A stretch of DNA of 64,000 nt, from contig CM043955.1 in assembly GCA_014529385.2 (NCBI GenBank), positions 145,954,140 through 146,018,139 of the forward strand, in the 5' to 3' direction. The notes below the pieces were generated by a model. It ran no database searches. It saw only the letters and a program-made list of their open reading frames with translations, and was not told the DNA's origin. This document shows, one piece after another, positions 1 to 7,475 of the stretch; the first letter of the stretch is position 1, and each line of letters begins with the position of its first letter. Made by a program: the position numbers and the translations under genes. The DNA comes from Adiantum capillus-veneris. Taxonomy: Eukaryota; Streptophyta; Polypodiopsida; Polypodiales; Pteridaceae.

Positions 1-30
1 TCCATCTCCATCTTCTTCTTCTTCACCTCC

Positions 31-127
<97 letters not shown>

Positions 128-362
128 CGATCAAGCATTGTGGCGGCACGACGGCGGTGAAGCGGTTGAGCGTGACGTAGCGGCGTCTCCTTCTTCTTCG
201 CAGCGAGGAATCCTCCACGGCAGGAGCATAGAGCAGTGAGTGACACACCATTGCCCTCTTTTGAGCTTACTAGTTAAGCTAGTTGTGTGCTTGGATCCAT
301 TTGTGGCTCACACACAGTGTTAAGCAAGTCCCTTGCATCGACAGTGCGGCAAGGAGTGCACA
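1..362 (+). repeat. 5' LTR of family A copy 1, 3' part only
   Basis: The window opens inside the LTR. It matches 10967-11269 in the downstream LTR, including the CT-rich stretch, the TG/AG microsatellite, the GC-rich block after it and the terminal GCACA before the primer site. The 5' portion with TGTTAACCC and the TATA region lies outside the window. Substitutions and repeat-length differences from the 3' LTR show the insertion is not recent. Confidence 0.88.
32..125 (+). repeat. Compound (TG)n(AG)n microsatellite within the LTR
   Basis: A TG run of about 57 bases, a short interruption and an AG run of about 30 bases. The same compound array sits at the same place in every family A LTR here, so it belongs to the element. 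Peptides of alternating Cys-Val or Arg-Glu read from it are artefacts. Confidence 0.97.
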
Positions 363-366
363 TTTT

Positions 367-387
367 TGGCGCCGTTTCCGGGGAATC
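367..387 (+). other. Primer binding site, tRNA-Asp type
   Basis: TGGCGCCGTTTCCGGGGA lies four bases after the LTR end. It is complementary to the 3' end of plant tRNA-Asp(GTC) with one internal mismatch over 18 bases. This is where minus-strand DNA synthesis would start, and it fixes the 5' LTR boundary near 362. Confidence 0.88.
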
Positions 388-1415
388 GCCCTGCACTAAG
401 CCCAAGAGGCACTTTGTGCTTCTTCTATGAGTTGTTTGTAGTAGGAAAGAAGAGGAAGAGGAAGAGGAATGAGTTATTTTTTTGCAAGCTGTTAATTTCT
501 GTATTGTCTGCAAGTTCTGTGATTTCTGCATAATGTTGTGTTTTCTGTTTGCACACAGTCTTTGCACAATTAGTAGTTGTTAGCTTGTTCGCAGTGAATG
601 AATAAGTAGGTAGACAGTTAGCAATTTCTGTTTGCACACAGTCTGTACACAGTTTTCTGTCAAGGTTTGCCTGCACACAGTCTTTGCACAGTAAGGTAGT
701 GAGAGAGGAAGTAGGTGGACAGTTAGCCCACTGTTAGTAAGCAGTTAGCAGAGTGGTTAACAGATTAGTTAGTAGATTAGTTAGTGGTTAGCAGCATTGT
801 TAGTAAGTAGATAAGGTAGTGAGCTGTTGATAGAGAGGTTAGGTAGGTGTTGACAGTGTGTGTGGCCAAGAAAGGGTCACCTAAACCGCGCGCGGTCGTC
901 GCCTCAAAAAAAAAATATATATATATTTAAGCGTGAGTGACTGGGGGGCTACACTAAAATTTTGATCGGGATCGCGATCATTTGCCCAAGCCCAAGACCA
1001 GGCCTCAGTCCTCAGTCTTTTGATATATATTAGACTCACTCTTATATATATACCCTACCCCCTCAAGAGGGAATGAGAGCATGTGGGGAAAGTCCTCCAC
1101 TCTCCTCCCTTCTCTTCCCACTTGCACCCTTAGACTTTCTAATTTGGGCCTAGTTCCCTACTAGAAATTGACGGTTTTAGGGATTCCGAGGGCATAAAGT
1201 GACCAAACGGAGGGTTGTAAAGCACGGCACGTCCCTCTGACCGAGACGCTTGTTTTGAGCTATCATACGTTCTATTCTATAGTTGGGTCAGAAAAAAGGA
1301 CCAAAAAATCAAAAAATAAATAAATAAGAAAAGACTTGGGTTGCAAAACACCCAAAATTACTAGGTGAGCAACCTTCACGGGCACTCACTGACACTTCTA
1401 GGGGATCCAAGTCAT
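388..1415 (+). other. Family A untranslated leader
   Basis: About 1 kb between primer site and gag with no convincing reading frame. It contains diverged short repeats: GCACACAGTCT near 551, 637 and 673, and GTTAG-rich units over 715-845. An AT-rich TATATATATA stretch lies near 1044-1053. Long leaders are usual in this type of element; no donor splice site could be called with confidence. Confidence 0.6.
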
Positions 1416-3578
1416 ATGAACCTACGCTATGGACGAGTGTTAGAGCACGAGCATATTGGTAGTGCCTCCATTTACGCGGGCACCCATTATTCCTCCACCC
1501 TAGGTTCTGGACCTTCGGCCGGGACTCAAGGTAGCGCGACCCAAGATCCTCATATCGCGTCTAGTGATTCTTCCTCTGACTACGAAGTCATGGAGAGTTA
1601 TCCTAAACCAAACCCCGATAGTTCAAGTCAAGACATGCATGCCATGGGCCCACGGCCCGGGTCCAGCGTGTTTAGCCGCTTAAAAGAGACCCTTAGTAGA
1701 GCTACTCGCTCCGAACATGCGGTTAATGAAATAAATGAAGGGAGTGGGGAAGTAAATTCGCCATTCATGTCTAAAATAGACCCTATGATTCTTGAGAGTG
1801 TGCATGTGAATGTTCCATCCACTGCACCTCCTGATCCTTTAGGACTATCTCCCTCTGAGGTTTTACTACCCGATGGTAGGAGTCTTGCCGAAGTACAAGA
1901 GATTGAACGCTATATGCAAGCAACAAGGGAGAGGGAAATTGAGAACCTACGAAAGCTAGAACAAAGTCGAGCCCTGAAAGCAAAGGCTCCTATGACAACA
2001 ATCATGCTAGCCGAGCAACCGAGTACTCCCAAGGTAGCAGTCACGGAGGGGCAAGCGATGGGGAGCAATAATGCTTCCACTTCGAGGGAAACCTCCAACA
2101 CGCCAGGCCTAGATGGGATATTCCTAAACGAAAATTGGGAGTATGACCTACAAGCAGAAGCTTTAACTGATCGGTACAGAGGAAACACCTATCATGTGGG
2201 TTGGTTAGATGTTCTACAATCCACATCGGGTGCTACTAGCATAGATGAGCAACAACAGAAAGTCTGTGATGTCCTCCATAGGATTGTCGAGTTAGAAAGA
2301 CAGAACACAGGGATCAACATGCCTTCAACAGGCCTAATGAGATTCTTGGATACGGGAAAGGCCAACCAACCAACCCTATCACAAATGGAGACTCCCTCAG
2401 TGAGCCCCATTGATCCTCCATATGTTGTTTCTCCAGGAGCCTTAGTACAATCTGAGCCCACAAGTGGCAGCTTTACCTTCCCAGATCTAGCTCATCTTTC
2501 TCTTAATGACACTACGGCTACCATGCATATCCCAGTGGTGAGCATGACAAGAAGTACACCACGGAGTTCATTTGTTAACACTGCACCGATGCCTAGTAGC
2601 ACAGTGCCCCCAACTATACCTACATGTATGTATCAATCATGTGCACCTGTCGTACCTCAGCCTCATGTAGCTCCTACACCTCCGATTATCCCAAGAGCTT
2701 ACAATCCACAATGGCATTATCCAAGCTCTTATACAAGTGGAGCCATGCCATTTAATAATAACATGCCATATCAGGCACCCCCTATGCCTAGGGCCACGCC
2801 TATAAACTTTGGACCACCGTCTGGTATACCACCATACGAAATATGGGACCCAAGAGCCGCGCGCATGCCAAGGCCAAGGCCAACTCCCATCTCACATGTG
2901 GTTCCAAGAGCACAAACACCCATTATACCTGCTCAAATAGGAGATTTGGCAGCGTTTGCTAAAACTATCGGTCGCTCTATTGCGGAAAACATGCATAGTG
3001 CACCTGATAGAGAGCCTAGGAGCAAGGCAGTTCAAGTAGCTAAGCTCACACAGAAATTCAGTGGAGACGAAGATGCTAGAAAGCATATGGAAGTCTTTGA
3101 ACATGTGTGCGATTCCTTGGAAGAGCACAATGAGCTACATAAGTGTAGGGCTTTGAGTTTGACCCTAAGCGGAAAGGCTGGAGATTGGTATAGAACCTTA
3201 AGAGTAGAAGAGAAAACGATCTACTTTACTCTTAGGAGACTGTTCTTAAAAGAATACATACGAGAGGGAGTACTTTGGGGTGTAGCCTCTCAGCTCCAGA
3301 AAGCCCAACGAGAAGAAGGTGAATCCGTGAGAGACTTCATTAGTCACCTAAAGAATTTGAATTCTCGATGCAATCCAAACGAGCGATTCAACAACAACCA
3401 ATTTCTCGATAGATTCATTAGGGGACTACGACATGAAAGTATCTATAATGGCCTAGTCATTAGAGGTATCACTACTTGGGAAGCAGTCACCATGAATGCA
3501 ATCCAATTGGAGGATAATTTAATGATTGCAGGAGAAAGAGTGTCTGCCAAGCCGAAGTCTAGTAGCTCGCAAGCGTGA
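1416..3578 (+). CDS. gag: Family A Gag, capsid part
   Basis: A 720-residue frame from the first in-frame ATG at 1416; it is open back to 1365 but without an earlier ATG. Residues about 1-370 are low-complexity and acidic/serine-rich, 375-510 are rich in Pro/Met, and about 540-708 match the retrotransposon Gag fold seen in plant gypsy elements (AGDWYRTL, EGESVRDFISHLKNL, FIRGLR). The protein would form the virus-like particle in the cytoplasm. It ends at TGA 3576-3578, but the same frame continues at 3579 into the zinc-knuckle region, so the stop probably arose by mutation. Gag is unusually long because of the N-terminal extension. Confidence 0.85.
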   Translation: MNLRYGRVLEHEHIGSASIYAGTHYSSTLGSGPSAGTQGSATQDPHIASSDSSSDYEVMESYPKPNPDSSSQDMHAMGPRPGSSVFSRLKETLSRATRSEHAVNEINEGSGEVNSPFMSKIDPMILESVHVNVPSTAPPDPLGLSPSEVLLPDGRSLAEVQEIERYMQATREREIENLRKLEQSRALKAKAPMTTIMLAEQPSTPKVAVTEGQAMGSNNASTSRETSNTPGLDGIFLNENWEYDLQAEALTDRYRGNTYHVGWLDVLQSTSGATSIDEQQQKVCDVLHRIVELERQNTGINMPSTGLMRFLDTGKANQPTLSQMETPSVSPIDPPYVVSPGALVQSEPTSGSFTFPDLAHLSLNDTTATMHIPVVSMTRSTPRSSFVNTAPMPSSTVPPTIPTCMYQSCAPVVPQPHVAPTPPIIPRAYNPQWHYPSSYTSGAMPFNNNMPYQAPPMPRATPINFGPPSGIPPYEIWDPRAARMPRPRPTPISHVVPRAQTPIIPAQIGDLAAFAKTIGRSIAENMHSAPDREPRSKAVQVAKLTQKFSGDEDARKHMEVFEHVCDSLEEHNELHKCRALSLTLSGKAGDWYRTLRVEEKTIYFTLRRLFLKEYIREGVLWGVASQLQKAQREEGESVRDFISHLKNLNSRCNPNERFNNNQFLDRFIRGLRHESIYNGLVIRGITTWEAVTMNAIQLEDNLMIAGERVSAKPKSSSSQA

Positions 3579-3590
3579 GGGCATGAGCCA

Positions 3591-4784
3591 ATGAAGATAA
3601 ATCCAATCGTGAAAGAGCAAACGATATCTGAGATGACTTTGGCAGATCTCACCAAGGCCATCCAAGAAAGCCTTAGGGGTAATCGTGCTCCACAAAACAC
3701 TCATATGTATCCAAGAAGGGAGCAACAATGGTGCTCAATTTGCTTGGGTCCACATACTACGAGTGAATGCCCTACTTTCAGAGTAAAGTTTAACGGGACT
3801 CGTAACGCGTGTGGTAGGTATGGCCATCAAGCGAAGGATTGCCTAATGCTTAAACGCATCATGGAAAATAGACCGCCTATAGCTTGGGCAGACTCACCTC
3901 GAGTTCCTGCATTGATGCCTACCCCACCCATGGAGCAACAGTTGCCATTACAGCACATGGTCCCTAGAACCCAAAATGTTGTCCAAACCACACCGTTTCC
4001 ACCTCCAGTGCTAGGACCGCAACCCCCTCATCCAAGAGTTACACCTATGAACCAAATAGGTTGCGAGTCATCTAGTACTTATGTAGATTGCGAAGAGGAC
4101 ATAGACTCTAGTATCACCTATGGAGTCGACATGCTTAAGGAGTGTCCCATGTACTATATGGAAGACCATTGGGGACAAATCAAACCGGTATATCAAGCTA
4201 CCGCGCTAGCAGCAAGAGGCCAAAACATTAATAGTTTTGCCAGGAGACCACCTCTTCAGTGCTACGAATGTGGTGGACCACATCGAGTAGCTGAGTGCCC
4301 CATTAGAATGCAAAAGAATGCTGCACTAATGCAAACAAGTCAAGGGAGTGCATTGGCAATGCCAATACTCACTTGTAATCGTTGTGGCATAGATCATTTG
4401 ATCGCAGAGTGTCCTAACAATCCAAACGCGCCGAAAATCACACCATTGAACTTAATAGAGATTGTTGATGGGACACCACCAACTATAAACATAGCACCAG
4501 TGAATGCACTCACATGGTCGATGCTCCAAAAGCAAAATTACATCCTCGAAGAGAGAGATGCTGCATCCATTGGCCGAGCGAGAAAGAAGAAAACACGAAG
4601 AAAGAAATCCCTTAATGCTTCTAGCTCAAAACCTAGTTCAAAGACTAACATAGGGACAGGAGAGGATCCCGTGTATATGAATGACCCTGAGGATGACTCA
4701 GATTCGATAGAGACCACGGAGACCAAAACTGTTACTACAAAGGAAAAATCCAGTGAGGAGGATCACGAGAGGGAATTACGATGA
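3591..4784 (+). CDS. gag: Family A Gag, zinc-knuckle (nucleocapsid) part
   Basis: 397 residues in the same frame as the preceding capsid part. Three zinc knuckles of the spacing CX2CX3HX4C are visible (CSICLGPHTTSEC near residue 48, CYECGGPHRVAEC near 225, CNRCGIDHLIAEC near 264) plus one damaged knuckle lacking its first Cys (CGRYGHQAKDC). They should bind element RNA. The C-terminus is very basic (Lys/Arg-rich around residue 325) then acidic. The three-residue Cys-His spacing differs from the usual CX2CX4HX4C. It is interrupted at TGA 4782, with a second in-frame TGA at 4842. Confidence 0.85.
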   Translation: MKINPIVKEQTISEMTLADLTKAIQESLRGNRAPQNTHMYPRREQQWCSICLGPHTTSECPTFRVKFNGTRNACGRYGHQAKDCLMLKRIMENRPPIAWADSPRVPALMPTPPMEQQLPLQHMVPRTQNVVQTTPFPPPVLGPQPPHPRVTPMNQIGCESSSTYVDCEEDIDSSITYGVDMLKECPMYYMEDHWGQIKPVYQATALAARGQNINSFARRPPLQCYECGGPHRVAECPIRMQKNAALMQTSQGSALAMPILTCNRCGIDHLIAECPNNPNAPKITPLNLIEIVDGTPPTINIAPVNALTWSMLQKQNYILEERDAASIGRARKKKTRRKKSLNASSSKPSSKTNIGTGEDPVYMNDPEDDSDSIETTETKTVTTKEKSSEEDHERELR

Positions 4785-4898
4785 AAACCAAAAGAGTATT
4801 CAAAGTTAAACCACCCAGTTGCGAACCCCCAAGATAAGCCATGAGAGACAAAAAATGAGGATTGCAAGAGAAAGATTGGAACCTATCCAAACCCAACA

Positions 4899-5309
4899 GT
4901 GGAAATTGAACGAGTCCAACAACTGAGGGGTTTGGTGGAAGAAACTCAACGAACATTAGAACCTGAACCCAAACATATCCAGATGTCGGACACAGTGTTT
5001 CCCACACAAGTTCAACCTCACAAGAACTACAGGCCGTTAGCTATACCCAGTATCATTCGGGAAGAGAGTGAGGGTAGGACATCTGAAAGTGGACACACAC
5101 CTTTCCTACTAGAGAGAATGTTTGGTGAGGGAATGCCTGACCCCCTTGAGGAAGTGGAGATTCCATCTTCACCATTCTCTTGTCAGGGTCCTACTTCCCA
5201 CAAGATGCCATTAAATGTTGCCAAATTGATGGATTTCATGTCTTCAAAAGTTAGAACCACCATCATGTCCAAACTATATAAAGACCCCGAGCTAGTCTCA
5301 GTTCTTTGA
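4899..5309 (+). CDS. Family A Gag-protease linker
   Basis: A 136-residue segment still in the gag frame; the start is arbitrary (GTG, reading on from upstream sequence after TGA 4842). It is hydrophilic and acidic with no recognisable domain; family C has similar linker material before its protease. It ends at TGA 5307 and the frame continues directly into the protease. It is best read as an internal part of the Gag-Pro polyprotein, not a separate gene. Confidence 0.6.
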   Translation: MEIERVQQLRGLVEETQRTLEPEPKHIQMSDTVFPTQVQPHKNYRPLAIPSIIREESEGRTSESGHTPFLLERMFGEGMPDPLEEVEIPSSPFSCQGPTSHKMPLNVAKLMDFMSSKVRTTIMSKLYKDPELVSVL

Positions 5310-5357
5310 GCCTTCCTCAATGGAGAATTACAGGCCGGATTACCACAGTTTGCACAT

Positions 5358-6857
5358 ATGAACAAACCTGACTCGGTAATGAATGATGAGGAACATTTAG
5401 CACCACCATTTGACCTAGCGGGACATGAATCTGTAATTGAAATACCCGTTAACAAGCTGGGGAAATACTTTGAAGGTGATGAATCTAATGCTACTCTACC
5501 AATCACTACTAAAGGATTAACTGTAAAGGGGGTCCTTGACGGTGGTGCGGGAGTCAGCATGGTGACAAAGAGTTGTTGGGAGTCTATGGGGCGACCTAAC
5601 CTTGAAGCCACAAGAATAGTGGTAAAAATGGCTAAGGGATCTATTGTTACGCCTATTGGAATGCTAAAGGATCTCAGGATCAAGGTCTTGGGACACAAGG
5701 TAAGGCAGACTTTCATTGTTATAGATTTTTCCAAGCATCCTATGTCATTTGAGATGATCTTAGGGCGTCCATTCATGAGGGAAGCAAAAATGGTGCATGA
5801 CTGGTCCAAAAACCACGTCTACTTACAGTTCCAAGACTCTGTCATTCAAGTTGATCTTTTAAGTGGTCGAACGCATCCTCTAGGAAATAAATTCATCATT
5901 GATAATCGATCAGACACAACAATTCACTCAGCTCCATTACAGTATTGTTACACGTGTAACGAAGACACGGATATTGGGGAGAACTCTCCTTATATGGATA
6001 TCCTACCCGGAATGGCTGAGTCAGACAATGTCGATTGGGTACACCTAGCGGCAACTATAGATACATGGGGAGCTAGAGGAACAACCTGGGTAACACCAGA
6101 TGGGGAAGAGATACCACACATTGCACCAGTAAACATGTTAGGTGTAGCGCATGTAACATCCGGTGATAAGAAAGAGGCACACCTACCTGAGAGTGAAACT
6201 AATGATTCCTCAAAGGCTTCAGGCCAATACACATCAGAAACGGAATCTCAGGGAGAAATGGATTCAGAACCTGAGGAAACATCGAGTGAACCAAGTATAG
6301 AAACTGAACACTCAAGGCCTAGTACGACCATCTATGGTAATTCATATGAGAGTGAAGAAGATACAAGCGAAGACCTATCAGGCGAGTCGAGTTCAAACAT
6401 TTACCAAAATCAAAACCTTAACAAGAAACAAAGGTCATATAAGAGACGACGATATCGAGCAAATGTGAGAGCTAGGATAAACAAGGAAAGATCTACTGCA
6501 GAATGGCTTAGCTATCTAGGGGCATGTGATGCTCATCGAAAGCTAGTAGACAATTGGGGTGAACATCTCCAGAGTGTCATGTGGTGCAGCCCGCGACCCA
6601 TTAACCTCGCTCAATTGGAGGTTACAGAGCCGAAATTGAGTCGAACTATAAGAAGACGTCAAAATCGAGAGTTAGCACAACAACAAAAGGAGGCAGAACT
6701 AAAAGAAAGGTCTCCGTCAGGACAAGAGCTTGCTGACTTACATACGGCTCTTGAACATTTTAAATCTTATACCACGGGGAGCGAAAGGTTGTGTATGCCA
6801 AAGCCCAACGAATACCTACCAATGGAAGCAGTGGAGTCTATGATGGTCCAGCGGTAG
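5358..6857 (+). CDS. Family A retropepsin-like protease and basic linker
   Basis: 499 residues, in frame with gag. Residues about 25-150 match the gypsy aspartic protease fold: active-site loop LDGGAG at 60-65 and the second hydrophobic motif ILGRPFM at 134-140. The expected Asp-Thr/Ser-Gly is Asp-Gly-Gly here, whereas family C (18124-18528) has DSG, so the catalytic loop is probably damaged. Residues 265-355 are acidic and about 356-380 strongly basic. The frame ends at TAG 6855 and overlaps the RT frame, which lies in the -1 phase and is open from 6764. Confidence 0.82.
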   Translation: MNKPDSVMNDEEHLAPPFDLAGHESVIEIPVNKLGKYFEGDESNATLPITTKGLTVKGVLDGGAGVSMVTKSCWESMGRPNLEATRIVVKMAKGSIVTPIGMLKDLRIKVLGHKVRQTFIVIDFSKHPMSFEMILGRPFMREAKMVHDWSKNHVYLQFQDSVIQVDLLSGRTHPLGNKFIIDNRSDTTIHSAPLQYCYTCNEDTDIGENSPYMDILPGMAESDNVDWVHLAATIDTWGARGTTWVTPDGEEIPHIAPVNMLGVAHVTSGDKKEAHLPESETNDSSKASGQYTSETESQGEMDSEPEETSSEPSIETEHSRPSTTIYGNSYESEEDTSEDLSGESSSNIYQNQNLNKKQRSYKRRRYRANVRARINKERSTAEWLSYLGACDAHRKLVDNWGEHLQSVMWCSPRPINLAQLEVTEPKLSRTIRRRQNRELAQQQKEAELKERSPSGQELADLHTALEHFKSYTTGSERLCMPKPNEYLPMEAVESMMVQR

Positions 6858-7468
6858 TTAAAGAGATAGAATTAGCAGAACCAGGTAAGGAGTCTAAACC
6901 AGGCTTTATTGCTCAAGACCTTCCCGAAACTGAAGAGGCTGTACTTAAGGAGCTCCTCAAGGAATACAAGGATATCTTTGCTTGGACATATCATGACATG
7001 AAGGGCGTTCCACCTTCTGTGGTGCAACATACAATTCCCATGATCAACATTGCTAAACCTGTCCAGCAACGACCCTATCCAATGAATCCTAAGTATGCCA
7101 AAATTGTACAAGAGGAGATTGAAAAACTTATCCAATGTGGATTCATATACCCTATTGAGCACTCAGAATGGGTTTCTCCAATAGTCATTGTGCCAAAAAG
7201 GAATGGGAAACTAAGAGTTTGTGTGGACCTCAAGAAAGTTAATGCAGCCACTAGGAGAGATCATTATCCCTTTCCATATTCAGAACATGTGCTTGAAAGA
7301 GTTGCGGGCAAGGAAGCTTATAGCTTTTTAGATGGGTACTCTGGTTACAATCAAATCACAATTGCATTAGAGGGCCAAGCTAAAACTGCTTTTATCACAG
7401 AGTTTGGAGTGTTTGCATTTCGTGTTATGGCTTTTGGCTTAACAAATGCCCCTGCTACATTCCAATGA
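6791..7468 (+). CDS. pol: Family A reverse transcriptase, N-terminal part
   Basis: 225 residues carrying the gypsy RT fingers and palm: SPIVIVPKRNGKLRVCVDLK, YPFPYSEHVL, FLDGYSGYNQI and FGLTNAPATF. These copy element RNA into DNA. The frame is -1 relative to protease and has been open since 6764; the start given is only the first Met. It stops at TGA 7466 exactly where RT should continue with FQRLM, and a further frame change follows within 7476-7483. The catalytic DD motif lies in the next segment. Confidence 0.9.
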   Translation: MYAKAQRIPTNGSSGVYDGPAVVKEIELAEPGKESKPGFIAQDLPETEEAVLKELLKEYKDIFAWTYHDMKGVPPSVVQHTIPMINIAKPVQQRPYPMNPKYAKIVQEEIEKLIQCGFIYPIEHSEWVSPIVIVPKRNGKLRVCVDLKKVNAATRRDHYPFPYSEHVLERVAGKEAYSFLDGYSGYNQITIALEGQAKTAFITEFGVFAFRVMAFGLTNAPATFQ

Positions 7469-7475
7469 TTAATAA

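Noticed and set aside
33-239. Frames encoding Cys-Val or Arg-Glu repeats over TG/AG arrays (also near 17031, 25032 and 33115)
   Set aside because: They are translations of dinucleotide microsatellites inside LTRs or non-coding DNA.
3576-5309. TGA codons in gag as programmed readthrough or recoding
   Set aside because: Several occur in one frame, other copies show CGA or TGG at comparable TGA sites, and no readthrough context was recognised. Decay explains them.
5183-5809. 208-residue minus-strand frame
   Set aside because: Antisense to the family A protease; a shadow of the coding frame.
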